Positions 8,558-17,702 of a DNA stretch of 37,332 nt are shown here, one piece after another. How positions within the stretch are numbered: the first letter of the stretch is position 1; every line of letters begins with the position of its first letter. The position numbers were made by a program, and so were the translations under genes. The stretch comes from an uncultured Lewinella sp. (GTDB lineage: Bacteria > Bacteroidota > Bacteroidia > Chitinophagales > Saprospiraceae). The DNA lies in contig CAJXPD010000082.1 of assembly GCA_913057785.1 (NCBI GenBank), positions 1-37,332 on the forward strand, given 5' to 3'. The notes below the pieces were generated by a model that worked only from the letters and a program-made list of their open reading frames with translations, searched no databases and was not told where the DNA came from.

Positions 8558-8728
8558 CTATTGTGTTGGAATGACATATTTGGAAACCTTTGTATGTGAA
8601 TTACCGTACACCAAATAATTGATGTATTCCATTAGCTCAATACAGCAATAAGCATCCAATCGTTCTCTATCTAAGGTAGAGATAAAGGAGGCTTGTAGAG
8701 AAATATCCTCATCTATCCCGTGAAACAT
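8558..8728 (-). CDS. Possible 56-residue hypothetical protein or gene remnant
   Basis: ATG at 8728 and TAG at 8558-8560 enclose 56 codons. The product reads like real protein, not random translation: MFHGIDEDISLQASFISTLD, then RERLDAYCCIELMEYINYLV and a short tail ending VIPTQ. The frame continues upstream of the ATG for seven more protein-like codons (TWTYSLD) before a stop, so it could be the 3' end of a decayed gene. I recognise no family. No neighbour in operon distance. Confidence 0.33.
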   Translation of the reverse strand: MFHGIDEDISLQASFISTLDRERLDAYCCIELMEYINYLVYGNSHTKVSKYVIPTQ

Positions 8729-8894
8729 ATCTAGTGAATAAGTCCAGGTTTATTCATTTTTTGACTTGATCATTCAGTTGCAAGGCTGAAATCGAGTAAA
8801 ACCTATTTCACCCAAGTCTACACCTCAAGCATAGGACACTCACAATAAGCCGTACACTGCGAACTAGCTGACGGTAATTAGCAAGAGAAGTCCA

Positions 8895-8924
8895 TTTGAT
8901 ACTTATTAACGCAAACTAATTTTG
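8895..8924 (+). promoter_or_regulatory. Bacteroidota housekeeping promoter for the triple kinase operon
   Basis: TTTG at 8895-8898 and TAATTTTG at 8917-8924 with an 18-nt spacer match the TTTG-N17-23-TAnnTTTG consensus fully. Transcription would start near 8931, leaving a leader of about 28 nt that includes a tandem CTAGGA repeat before the GTG start at 8959. Confidence 0.65.
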
Positions 8925-8958
8925 TACTAGAACTAGGACTAGGACTTAAATCAAGGGA

Positions 8959-11397
8959 GTGAAAATAACCCAACAGATAGCTCGTTTATCACCTTGGCAA
9001 AAATGGATATATATTATTATTTGCCTGCTCGAGGTATCCTTCAGCAGTTTGATAGCTCAAGGTGCTGCTCTCCCTATTCGACAAGGTGAAGTGGCCTACC
9101 CCTCCGGTTTTTTCAATGAACGATTTACTACGCTTGATGGAGAATGGGAGTACTATCCCGATGCTTTACTATCTCCACAGCAACTGCAAAACGGGGCGGC
9201 AGCAGAGACTTCCTATGTCTATTTTCCTACTACCTGGAATACTTTGGAGGGTAAAGGGTATTTTGAAGCTGCATTTGGGTATGCGACCTATCGGCTAAGA
9301 ATAGCAGTCGTTGACCTTGAAGTGAATTACGCCTTGTCCATTCCTGATCTCTATACTTCCTACCGGCTCTTCGTTAACGGAAATGAATTTGCAGTTAATG
9401 GGCAAGTAGGAGAAGATAAAGAAAGTACTAGACCTTATTGGGTGCCCATAACTAAGGAACTGGAGTCACAAACAGATACTTTCGAACTGGTTCTACAGAT
9501 CGCTAACTTTGATCACCCTACTGGCGGGCCGGGTAAATCCCTCTTTTTTGGACCTTACGAATTATTAGAGGCTCGATCCACCAAGATTGACAATTTAGCT
9601 TACGGACTCTTTGGAAGTTTTGTGATGTGTGGCCTCTTTGTCTTGGGGTTTTATGCATTTGGTCAGCAGGAGGGAGCATTGTTGTCTTTTGCCCTATTTT
9701 GCTTAACACATAGCTACCGCATGATTGGCTCCGCGGATTACCAAATACACGAGTTGTTTCCCAACATGGATATCTATTTATCGGCCCGACTGGAGTATCT
9801 GTCCATGTATGTGAGCTTCGTTTTCTTCTGGGAATTTTGTTATCGAAGTTTTGAGGATCTGGTCTCTGTACGCTTTGCTCGAAGTATGCAATTGGGAACT
9901 TTAGCTTGTGTAGCGATGGTTGTCATTTTTCCGCTTCCCATCTATTCATATACCTTGAGCATTTTCCACTTGATTTTTTTTCTAAGTGTACTGTACGCGG
10001 TGGTGTTCATCACCAGGAGTGTACCGAAGAATTGGAGTAGAATAGGCTTCTTTGCCTTAGGCCTTGCGTTTATGGCTTTGAATGCCACGGCCATCATTGC
10101 CAACTTAAGAGGATGGTGGAATACAAATCTGGTATTAATTCTCATTGGCTATATATCCTTCTTATTCTTTCAAACCTTACACCTTTCCCGCCGCTTTGCG
10201 TTGAACTATCGGCGATTGGCTCAGGCGGCGGAAGCTGCCAATCGGGCTAAATCTGAATTCCTGGCTACCGTAAGTCATGAAATCCGTACCCCTATGAATG
10301 GGGTGATGGGGATGACCGATCTACTGGCAAAAACGCCATTGGATGTAGAACAAAAACAATACCTAGAAACGGTACAAGTTAGTGGAAACAGCCTGCTATC
10401 TATTATTGATGACATTTTGGACCTCTCCAAGATAGAGGCCGGTCGGATGGAATTGGAAATCCAGCCCTTCGCACCCAGAGGCGTACTAGAAAATATCGTA
10501 CAACTATTGGAACCAAGAGTAACAGAGAAGGGACTTACCTTAAGTACAGATGTATCGGAGGATGTCGAAAGAGTGCTACTAGGGGATGTTCAACGTATTC
10601 GGCAGATCCTGTTTAACCTGGTGGGAAATGCCATCAAGTTTACCGCGAAAGGAACGATTAGCATTGGCATTGAACAGGAAAATAAGGACTCGAGACAAGC
10701 CCTACTGCTCTTTCAAGTACAAGATACCGGCATGGGCATTCCCCGCCATATTCAACGAAAGCTATTTAAACCCTTCACCCAAGGAGATACCTCGATTTCT
10801 CGCCGTTTTGGTGGAACCGGCTTAGGCTTAGCTATTTCGCAGCAGCTTGTTGAACTCATGCAAGGGAGTATCAAGGTGGACAGTGAGGAAGGTAAGGGGG
10901 CCACCTTTTCATTTCAAATCCCACTGCAACGTACTAGCTTGCAGGTTATGCCAACAGAGGCGTCACCTGGCGATCGGAGAGTGGAAGGGCAACCCCTTGC
11001 GAAGAGCGTACCTTGCCGCATTTTATTGGTAGAAGATCATTTGATCAATCAGAAACTAGTAGTAACGCTATTGGGGCAACTGGGATATGAAATTGAGGTG
11101 GCTGGGGATGGTGAAGATGCTATTGATCTAATACGCGAGCGAGATTTTGATTTGGTATTGATGGACATCCAAATGCCAAAGTTGGATGGCTTGGAAGCTA
11201 CCAGACTGATTCGGAAGATGGATAAAGGAAAAAATCTGGTGGTTATTGCTATGACAGCAAATGCCTTACAGGAGGATCGCCAAAAATGCCTAAATGCGGG
11301 CATGAATGACTATATTATGAAGCCTTTGAAATCAGGAATCCTGGAAAAGATGATCCTGAAGTGGGCTAAAAACCAAAAAACGACAACAACTGAATAA
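8959..11397 (+). CDS. Hybrid histidine kinase 1 of 3: galactose-binding-like sensor, 7TMR-DISM, kinase, receiver
   Basis: 812 residues, GTG start chosen because it sits directly after AAGGGA and behind a consensus promoter. Order: signal sequence (about 14-34); extracytoplasmic jelly-roll, galactose-binding-like domain (about 45-205; LDGEWEYY, FPTTWNTL, LYTSYRLFVNG, LVLQIANFDH); seven membrane helices of 7TMR-DISM type (about 210-410); HisKA with FLATVSHEIRTPMNGVMG (His 440); HATPase with LFNLVGNAIKFT, DTGMGIP and GGTGLGLAIS; C-terminal CheY-like receiver with VEDHLINQK, DIQMPKLDG (Asp 736) and IAMTANA. There is no DNA-binding output. The receiver probably hands phosphate to an Hpt protein encoded elsewhere. 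Carbohydrate as ligand is plausible from the sensor fold but unproven. First of three tandem paralogues. Confidence 0.93.
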   Translation: MKITQQIARLSPWQKWIYIIICLLEVSFSSLIAQGAALPIRQGEVAYPSGFFNERFTTLDGEWEYYPDALLSPQQLQNGAAAETSYVYFPTTWNTLEGKGYFEAAFGYATYRLRIAVVDLEVNYALSIPDLYTSYRLFVNGNEFAVNGQVGEDKESTRPYWVPITKELESQTDTFELVLQIANFDHPTGGPGKSLFFGPYELLEARSTKIDNLAYGLFGSFVMCGLFVLGFYAFGQQEGALLSFALFCLTHSYRMIGSADYQIHELFPNMDIYLSARLEYLSMYVSFVFFWEFCYRSFEDLVSVRFARSMQLGTLACVAMVVIFPLPIYSYTLSIFHLIFFLSVLYAVVFITRSVPKNWSRIGFFALGLAFMALNATAIIANLRGWWNTNLVLILIGYISFLFFQTLHLSRRFALNYRRLAQAAEAANRAKSEFLATVSHEIRTPMNGVMGMTDLLAKTPLDVEQKQYLETVQVSGNSLLSIIDDILDLSKIEAGRMELEIQPFAPRGVLENIVQLLEPRVTEKGLTLSTDVSEDVERVLLGDVQRIRQILFNLVGNAIKFTAKGTISIGIEQENKDSRQALLLFQVQDTGMGIPRHIQRKLFKPFTQGDTSISRRFGGTGLGLAISQQLVELMQGSIKVDSEEGKGATFSFQIPLQRTSLQVMPTEASPGDRRVEGQPLAKSVPCRILLVEDHLINQKLVVTLLGQLGYEIEVAGDGEDAIDLIRERDFDLVLMDIQMPKLDGLEATRLIRKMDKGKNLVVIAMTANALQEDRQKCLNAGMNDYIMKPLKSGILEKMILKWAKNQKTTTTE

Positions 11398-11432
11398 TAA
11401 CATACGTACATCAATGTAGGCAGCAAGGAATA

Positions 11433-13799
11433 ATGTGTCGAACCCTGAGTATATTACTTCTCTTCTGTAGTCCTATTTGGGCTTTCGGACAAGTCGCATC
11501 ATACAAGATAGTGGATGGTGAGCTGGATTTGTCATGGCAAAAGGCTGAAGAATGGAAGACCTTACTCAATGGGGACTGGGAATTATACTGGGATACCTTA
11601 CTCACACCCGAGGACTTTCAGGTCGGCACTTCCTTAGAGCCACTAATAGTATCTTTTCCTACTCCCTGGAACGATCTAAAGGCCCAGGGTATACCTGTAG
11701 AATCGAAAGGAGCTGGAACCTACCGACTTCGGATTTTTTTCGATCCGTCCCACCCATTGTTGGGTTTCTCTATGCCAGATTTTTACACCTCCTACAAAAT
11801 GTGGATCAATGGAGATCCATTTTTGGAGAATGGTACTGTCGGAATGACCGCTGCTGAAACTTCGCCCTATTGGTTACACCATACTAAGACCTACGATCTC
11901 GAACAGGATACACTCGAGATCGTATTGCAAATGGCCAATTTTGTTCACCGTAAAGGAGGTCCTTCCGAGCCTATCCGTATGGGCACCAATGACCTAATTA
12001 TTAAGGAGAAGGCTACAGTCGATAACTTCGCTTTTGCACTCTTTGGTAGTCTGGTGATGTGTGGATTATTCCTCTTGGGCTTGTTTTTCTTTGGCCAAGA
12101 GGATAAAGCAGTGCTGTTCTTCGCACTCTTTTGTCTGGCACATAGCTATCGTATGATTGGTGCGGGGGAGTACCAGTTGCATAGCCTTGTTCCAGGGCTA
12201 TCGTTTTTCTGGGCCGTAAAATTGGAATATTGGTCCTTGATCCTGAGTTTGACTTTGATTTGGGAGTTTGTTTACCGGAATTTCCCAGACTTTATCAACA
12301 CTAAATTTTTACGCTTTGTAGAGTGGACTACAGGGTTACTATGCCTTGCCGTATTGGTATTGCCGCTCTCGCTCTTTAGCTATTCTTTGTACTACATTTT
12401 CCCTATGATCTTTATCAGCATACTCTATGGCTTCTTTGCCTTGCTGGGAGCTTTAAATGCTAGTGGAAAGGAAGTACTTTATTTGTCGGTTGGACTCTTT
12501 GGAATATTGGTAGTGGCGATCCTGACGGTGGGAGAGAACTTGGGGCTGTGGAATGACATTCAAGTATGGATCTTTTTAGCCTATCTGTTTTTCTTGTTTT
12601 TTCAGACTATGCAGCTTTCCAGAAGATTTTCTTACACCTTCAAGAAAATGGCAAAGGCTGCTGATGTGGCCAATCAAGCTAAAACTGAATTCTTAGCTAC
12701 CGTGAGCCATGAGATTCGGACGCCCATGAATGGCGTAATAGGTACAGCTGACCTATTGGGCCGAACGCCCTTGTCGCAGGAACAACAACGCTATGTAAAC
12801 ATCATACAAACTAGTGGTGATAATCTAGTAAGGATCATAAATGATATCTTAGATCTATCAAAGATAGAAGCCGGACATGCTGAATTGGCAGAGGTCAACT
12901 TTTGCGTTCACCAACTACTGGATGAGGTAATCGATCTTCTACAGGCAAAGGCAAATGAAAAAGGCTTGTTCCTTAAGAAAGAACTACTTTCCGAAATTGA
13001 TGTCCGTTTGTTTGGTGATATCGGTAAGATCCGGCAGGTGTTGATCAATTTGGTGGGAAACGCTATTAAATTTACAGCCGAGGGTGGAGTTCATATTCAG
13101 ACCTCCTTGGTACGTTCAGAAGAAGGGAAAGCTGCCCAATTATGCTTCAAAGTGCAGGACACGGGGATTGGGATCGCTCCGGAACAATTGCGAGAGCTTT
13201 TTAAGCCCTTTACCCAGGCCGATGCTTCCATTTCGCGCCAATACGGGGGAACAGGCCTTGGACTTGCAATTTCCAAGAAATTGGTCCTCTTAATGAAGGG
13301 ACAGATAGATGTAGATAGCCAAGTAGGGGAGGGAGCTGTTTTTTCCTTTGAGGTACCGGTTCAGGTCAGACCGATGCAGGATAGCAAAGAGTTAGAACAA
13401 ATAGAAGATTCCTCTCTCAAGGAGAGATTCCCTTTGCGTATACTATTAGCGGAGGATCATCCTATTAATCAGAAATTGATGCAGATCATGCTGCAGCGCT
13501 TCGGATATGCCGTTGATCTTGCCCAAGATGGGAGTGAAGCAGTAAATTTGATCCAGGTGCATAAGTATGACCTTGTCTTTATGGATATTCAAATGCCAGT
13601 AATGGATGGACTGGAAGCTACACGCCGAATCCGTAAAGGATTAGATGAGCAGCAGCAACCTGTGATTATAGCTATGACGGCCAATGCCTTACAAGAGGAT
13701 AAAAAGAAATGCATTAACGCGGGAATGGATGATTTTATGGTTAAGCCCATTAAGTTGGACATGGTCGAAAAAATGATTGTGAAATGGGGAGAATCCTAA
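11433..13799 (+). CDS. Hybrid histidine kinase 2 of 3 (tandem paralogue)
   Basis: 788 residues with the architecture of its upstream neighbour. A cleavable signal (TLSILLLFCSPIWAFGQ) leads to the jelly-roll sensor (LNGDWELYWDTLL, FPTPWNDL, DFYTSYKMWINGDP, IVLQMANFVH), seven membrane helices from about residue 195 to 400 (FALFGSLVMCGLFLLGLFFF first), HisKA (His 426 in TVSHEIRTPMNGVIG), HATPase (LINLVGNAIKFT, DTGIGIA, GGTGLGLAIS) and a receiver with AEDHPINQK and DIQMPVMDG (Asp 718). All catalytic motifs look intact. It begins 35 nt after the first kinase, with no terminator between, and its last 16 nt overlap the third kinase, which points to translational coupling. The sensor domains differ much more than the kinase and receiver parts, as expected if the copies diverged in ligand. 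Confidence 0.93.
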   Translation: MCRTLSILLLFCSPIWAFGQVASYKIVDGELDLSWQKAEEWKTLLNGDWELYWDTLLTPEDFQVGTSLEPLIVSFPTPWNDLKAQGIPVESKGAGTYRLRIFFDPSHPLLGFSMPDFYTSYKMWINGDPFLENGTVGMTAAETSPYWLHHTKTYDLEQDTLEIVLQMANFVHRKGGPSEPIRMGTNDLIIKEKATVDNFAFALFGSLVMCGLFLLGLFFFGQEDKAVLFFALFCLAHSYRMIGAGEYQLHSLVPGLSFFWAVKLEYWSLILSLTLIWEFVYRNFPDFINTKFLRFVEWTTGLLCLAVLVLPLSLFSYSLYYIFPMIFISILYGFFALLGALNASGKEVLYLSVGLFGILVVAILTVGENLGLWNDIQVWIFLAYLFFLFFQTMQLSRRFSYTFKKMAKAADVANQAKTEFLATVSHEIRTPMNGVIGTADLLGRTPLSQEQQRYVNIIQTSGDNLVRIINDILDLSKIEAGHAELAEVNFCVHQLLDEVIDLLQAKANEKGLFLKKELLSEIDVRLFGDIGKIRQVLINLVGNAIKFTAEGGVHIQTSLVRSEEGKAAQLCFKVQDTGIGIAPEQLRELFKPFTQADASISRQYGGTGLGLAISKKLVLLMKGQIDVDSQVGEGAVFSFEVPVQVRPMQDSKELEQIEDSSLKERFPLRILLAEDHPINQKLMQIMLQRFGYAVDLAQDGSEAVNLIQVHKYDLVFMDIQMPVMDGLEATRRIRKGLDEQQQPVIIAMTANALQEDKKKCINAGMDDFMVKPIKLDMVEKMIVKWGES

Positions 13800-16195
13800 T
13801 TCTCAGTCTTTTGTTGTTAGGCGCGACCTTGGTGCAGGCACAATTTGAAAGTGCAGACAGCAAGGCAGTGCAAGGAGGAGGTTTGGTGATCAATGCTGCA
13901 GCATTGGAGGATGGGCCTATTCAATTGAGTGGAGAGTGGGAGATCTATTGGGGAAAACTCTTGGATCCCAGCGAGATAGCGGATTCTACGGATGGAAGTG
14001 TGCAGTATGCGGAATTTCCAGCCCTTTGGAATGATCTGGCGTTGAACGGCGAAGAATTGCCGGGACAGGGAGTAGCTACCTACCGACTGCGTATACTGTT
14101 TGATCAACCTCCCCCCATGTTGGCGCTTAATCTTCCCGATTTTTATACAGCTTACCAACTATGGATTGATGGAGAACCAGTAGCAAATAACGGGCGAGTC
14201 GGAACTACCAGAGCTACCACCGAACCCTATTGGTTACCTCAAGTAGTTCCCGTTGCAACTACTGAAAAGGAATTAGAGATCGTATTGCAAATTGCCAACT
14301 TTCACCATATCCGTGGAGGACTTGGAGAACCCATTTGGCTAGGTAAAAGTAAAGCGATCTACGACCAGTTCTCTTCTGTATTCAATCTATCCTGGGTGAT
14401 CTTTGGGTGCCTTTTCATGTGCGGTCTTTTCTTGATCGGGCTATACAACTTTAAATATGGGGATAAAGCTACCCTGTTTTTTGCGCTATTTTGTATTGCA
14501 CATAGTTACCGAATCATTGGGGCTGAGCACTATGCCCTGCACCAAGCGGCTCCCTGGCTTTCCTGGTGGTTTACGGCAAAACTGGAGTATCTCTCGCTCT
14601 ACGTTAGTATTGCCTTTTTCTGGGAGTATGGCAACGAACTGTTGGAAGACATTATTCATCCCAAGGTCATTCTTGTTGAACGTTGGATTGTAGCTATCTG
14701 TTCTTTCATGGTGTTTATCTTACCCTTACGCTACTATACCTTTACGCTTGAAATCATTCAACCCGTATTGCTCCTCAGCGTCGTTCTGGGAGTGTACTAC
14801 CTGGCACGAGCCACCTATCGAGAAGGCAAGGCCATGATCTACCTCAATTTGGGGATCGTAGCGCTATTGGTCGTGTTGATCGGCACCCTCCTTGATTTCC
14901 TGCGAATCTGGCAACCCACGCCCTTTTTAGTGCTGTCTGGGTATATCCTATTCCTATTTTTTGAAACCCTTCACCTTTCTCAAAGATTTGCCAATAAGTA
15001 TCGGCTGATGGCGAACGCTGCTGATCGGGCTAATCAAGCGAAGACAGAATTTTTGGCCACAGTGAGTCATGAGATTCGCACCCCTATGAATGGAGTGATT
15101 GGGATGGCTGAGTTATTAGGGGAGATGCCCTTGGATGAGGAAGCCCAGCGATATGTAGATACGATAAAGTTGAGTGGAAATAATCTGGTAGATATCATTA
15201 ATGATATACTTGATCTTTCTAAGATCGAGGCAGAGCGAATGGATATTGAGTTGGTACCTTTTGAACTGCCCGCAATGCTCAATCAAATCGTTGAGCTGTT
15301 AAGACCCAAGGCGGAGGAAAAGGGCTTACGGCTAGAGTTAGAAATACCGGATAATGTCCCGGAGCTGCTGGAGGGAGATGTTGCTCGAATTCGCCAAGTG
15401 TATACCAACCTGGTTAGCAATGCGATCAAGTTTACCGAAAAAGGCAGTATTACTTTACGATTTAAGATTCTTCAGCAAACCCTTCATAATGTCCTTGGGC
15501 AATTTGAGGTAGAAGATACGGGTATTGGTATTCCAGCCAATCGCCTGAATGCCCTTTTTCAGCCTTTTTCGCAACTGGATCCATCGATTTCAAGAAGATA
15601 TGGTGGCACTGGCTTAGGCTTGGCTATTTCTAGGCGGCTCGTGCATCTCATGGGCGGTAAGGTAACAGTGGAAAGTGAGGAAGGCAAAGGATCAATCTTT
15701 ATGGTCAGGCTTCCCGTGAAAATCAGTCACCTAGATGTAGAGAAATGGAAGGCCAAGCAAAATATCGTGATTGAGAAATCCGAGGGTCTGCTGGCAGAAG
15801 AGTTGCCCCTGTCTATTTTAGTAGCCGAGGATCATCCTGTCAATCAACAGTTGATGAAGATTGTCCTGGAAAAACTAGGATTTGAACCAACTTTCGTGTC
15901 TGATGGGGTAGGAGTGTTGAATAAGTTACAAGAGAAAATGTTTGATCTCATTTTCATGGATGTTCAAATGCCGATCATGGATGGCTTGGAAGCTACTCGT
16001 CAGATCTATTCCATCTTTCCGTTGGATAGAGTTCCAGCGATTATTGCCATGACCGCGAATGCCTTACAAGGAGACCGGGAGCGTTGTTTGGAGGTGGGGA
16101 TGCATGATTATGCAGCAAAACCCTTGAAGTTAGCACAGATAGAAGCCATGATCCGTAAGTGGGGGCTGCAGAGAAAAAAGGGAAGCCTGGCTTAG
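13784..16195 (+). CDS. Hybrid histidine kinase 3 of 3 (tandem paralogue)
   Basis: 803 residues; its ATG at 13784 lies inside the end of the previous gene, in another frame. A signal peptide (ILILSLLLLGATLVQAQ) precedes the jelly-roll sensor (LSGEWEIYWGKLL, FPALWNDL, DFYTAYQLWIDGEP, IVLQIANFHH), a 7TMR-DISM membrane part, HisKA (His 429 in TVSHEIRTPMNGVIG), HATPase (VYTNLVSNAIKFTEKGS, DTGIGIP, GGTGLGLAIS) and a receiver (AEDHPVNQQ, DVQMPIMDG, Asp 726, IAMTANA). All phosphotransfer residues are present. It is the last gene of the kinase operon and converges on the sigma/anti-sigma-like pair with only 16 bp between stop codons, so termination signals must lie inside coding sequence. No Hpt domain or response regulator follows. 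Confidence 0.93.
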   Translation: MGRILILSLLLLGATLVQAQFESADSKAVQGGGLVINAAALEDGPIQLSGEWEIYWGKLLDPSEIADSTDGSVQYAEFPALWNDLALNGEELPGQGVATYRLRILFDQPPPMLALNLPDFYTAYQLWIDGEPVANNGRVGTTRATTEPYWLPQVVPVATTEKELEIVLQIANFHHIRGGLGEPIWLGKSKAIYDQFSSVFNLSWVIFGCLFMCGLFLIGLYNFKYGDKATLFFALFCIAHSYRIIGAEHYALHQAAPWLSWWFTAKLEYLSLYVSIAFFWEYGNELLEDIIHPKVILVERWIVAICSFMVFILPLRYYTFTLEIIQPVLLLSVVLGVYYLARATYREGKAMIYLNLGIVALLVVLIGTLLDFLRIWQPTPFLVLSGYILFLFFETLHLSQRFANKYRLMANAADRANQAKTEFLATVSHEIRTPMNGVIGMAELLGEMPLDEEAQRYVDTIKLSGNNLVDIINDILDLSKIEAERMDIELVPFELPAMLNQIVELLRPKAEEKGLRLELEIPDNVPELLEGDVARIRQVYTNLVSNAIKFTEKGSITLRFKILQQTLHNVLGQFEVEDTGIGIPANRLNALFQPFSQLDPSISRRYGGTGLGLAISRRLVHLMGGKVTVESEEGKGSIFMVRLPVKISHLDVEKWKAKQNIVIEKSEGLLAEELPLSILVAEDHPVNQQLMKIVLEKLGFEPTFVSDGVGVLNKLQEKMFDLIFMDVQMPIMDGLEATRQIYSIFPLDRVPAIIAMTANALQGDRERCLEVGMHDYAAKPLKLAQIEAMIRKWGLQRKKGSLA

Positions 16196-16211
16196 GTAGG
16201 TAAGGGCAAGA

Positions 16212-17687
16212 CTAGAATTTTACTTTACAATATACGGTGGCACCTTTAGTCTGGTAGGCACGCTCTAATTCCCACTTGCTTAACCGGATCAATCGGATCG
16301 CCTCCTGATCCAAGACTAAGCCTTTCGATTCAACTATCCTTATATTTTCAATCTTATTTCCTGGCGCAACATTGAAAGTTAGACTTACGGCCTGACCTAG
16401 CTGTGAGTAGTGAACTTCTACACCATTCGCCATATTTCGAATGGTTCGATTGAGCCTAGCTGTACCTCCGACTGGAAATACGCCGACCGCATTTAGGTCT
16501 TCAAGAGCCATGGCTTTGGCAGTGACTTGAGATTTTATATCAGTGCTGTTCTGCTTTCTGGCCTTTCGGCTCCTATTGCGAGCAACGGTGGTTTCCGATG
16601 TGGATAGAAAATTGATGTCAAGGGCTGGGGCTAATCTGATATCGTAAGTGTCAATATTCGGAAGAGGAACTTTGGTTTGCTGGAACCCCAAAGAGCTGAA
16701 CTGCAGTTCTGAAGAATTACGATCCAGAGAGAGGGTGTATTTTCCGTCGAGACCAGTTAGCGTGGCTATGCTAGAATTTGGAACGCCAACTTGAACGCCC
16801 ATTATAGGTTCTCCACTTGGATTTGTAACCAATCCACTAATCTTTCGGGGGGTATATTGACCTAAGCTAGGTTTTGGGTTTGCTGTTGGGCTGAATGAAT
16901 CCATGATAGATGGTTCATTCGGCATAACTTGCTCGTCCAAACGAGGAGCCTGTTCTTTCTTAATTGCCGTCGCTCCTGCAGATCTGCCAGTAACCGCTTC
17001 CTCCTTTAATTCCATTTCCTCTTCCTCTATTGCTTCTGATGGTATTGACGAGTCCTCAAAAACGATAATTTTTTCATCAAGCTCAGCTGAAGCTATTCGT
17101 TCATCACGACTTTCTTCTTCTGCCACTGTTGGCTTCTTCTCTTTAGCAACTGCTACTTGGGTGGGACTGGCGGTTTTTTTCCTCGGCTGCCCTTCCCGTT
17201 GAGTTTTGGCCATGTCTTTGGCCGCCACCGCCGGGGCTGGCTTCGAAGGCGTCACTTCCGCTTGTTCCTCCTCCTCAGCGGGTGAGGTTGCTTCCTGCTC
17301 GGCTACTACTTCGTCTTGTTCCACCGAAGGGGCCGCATTATCTTCTACGCTTTCGGTGGCGGGTACGGCTTCACCAATTTGATCTGATGCTCCTGAATTA
17401 ACCAATTGCAGAGCAAATAGCGCAGCGATCAAGATGGCTCCTCCGGCCGCTACCCTAAGCAATATTGGGAAACCTCTTCTTTTCTCCTCCTTGCCAGCTA
17501 ATCGCTTTCGCAGTTTTTGCAAATGCTGCTCGTGATCTACTCCCGCTGTACTTTGATATCCATCCAAGGCATCCGCCAAAAAAGGATCATCCTGAGCTAG
17601 CTGCTGCAGCTCACGTTCTTCTTGTAGACCAGCATTTCCACTGATCCACCCCTTGAGGGAACGGATGAAGGTTTGATCCTTTTTCAT
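16212..17687 (-). CDS. Membrane partner of the ECF sigma factor: anti-sigma-like N-terminus, carboxypeptidase-like regulatory domain, TonB-C-like end
   Basis: 491 residues. The cytoplasmic N-terminus (1-75) has the ISGNAGLQEERELQQLAQDD pattern of zinc-less anti-sigma-like proteins, followed by one membrane helix (about 78-95). A long Glu/Pro/Ala/Lys-rich periplasmic spacer spans about 100-275. Next is a carboxypeptidase-regulatory-like beta domain (KISGLVTNPSGEPIMGVQVG, then TGLDGKYTLSL, about 282-355), and the end (about 410-491) resembles the TonB C-terminal fold (FNVAPGNKIENIRIVESKGL, then AIRLIRLSKWE). It lies 15 nt downstream of the sigma factor gene, so the two form an operon. Role as signal-receiving anti-sigma factor is inferred from order and topology; the classic FecR domain is absent. 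Confidence 0.82.
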   Translation of the reverse strand: MKKDQTFIRSLKGWISGNAGLQEERELQQLAQDDPFLADALDGYQSTAGVDHEQHLQKLRKRLAGKEEKRRGFPILLRVAAGGAILIAALFALQLVNSGASDQIGEAVPATESVEDNAAPSVEQDEVVAEQEATSPAEEEEQAEVTPSKPAPAVAAKDMAKTQREGQPRKKTASPTQVAVAKEKKPTVAEEESRDERIASAELDEKIIVFEDSSIPSEAIEEEEMELKEEAVTGRSAGATAIKKEQAPRLDEQVMPNEPSIMDSFSPTANPKPSLGQYTPRKISGLVTNPSGEPIMGVQVGVPNSSIATLTGLDGKYTLSLDRNSSELQFSSLGFQQTKVPLPNIDTYDIRLAPALDINFLSTSETTVARNRSRKARKQNSTDIKSQVTAKAMALEDLNAVGVFPVGGTARLNRTIRNMANGVEVHYSQLGQAVSLTFNVAPGNKIENIRIVESKGLVLDQEAIRLIRLSKWELERAYQTKGATVYCKVKF

Positions 17688-17702
17688 AATTAGTTGATCA
17701 CC

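Noticed and set aside
16903..17202. 99-codon plus-strand frame within the anti-sigma-like gene
   Set aside because: Serine-rich antisense of the acidic spacer; shadow of the real gene.
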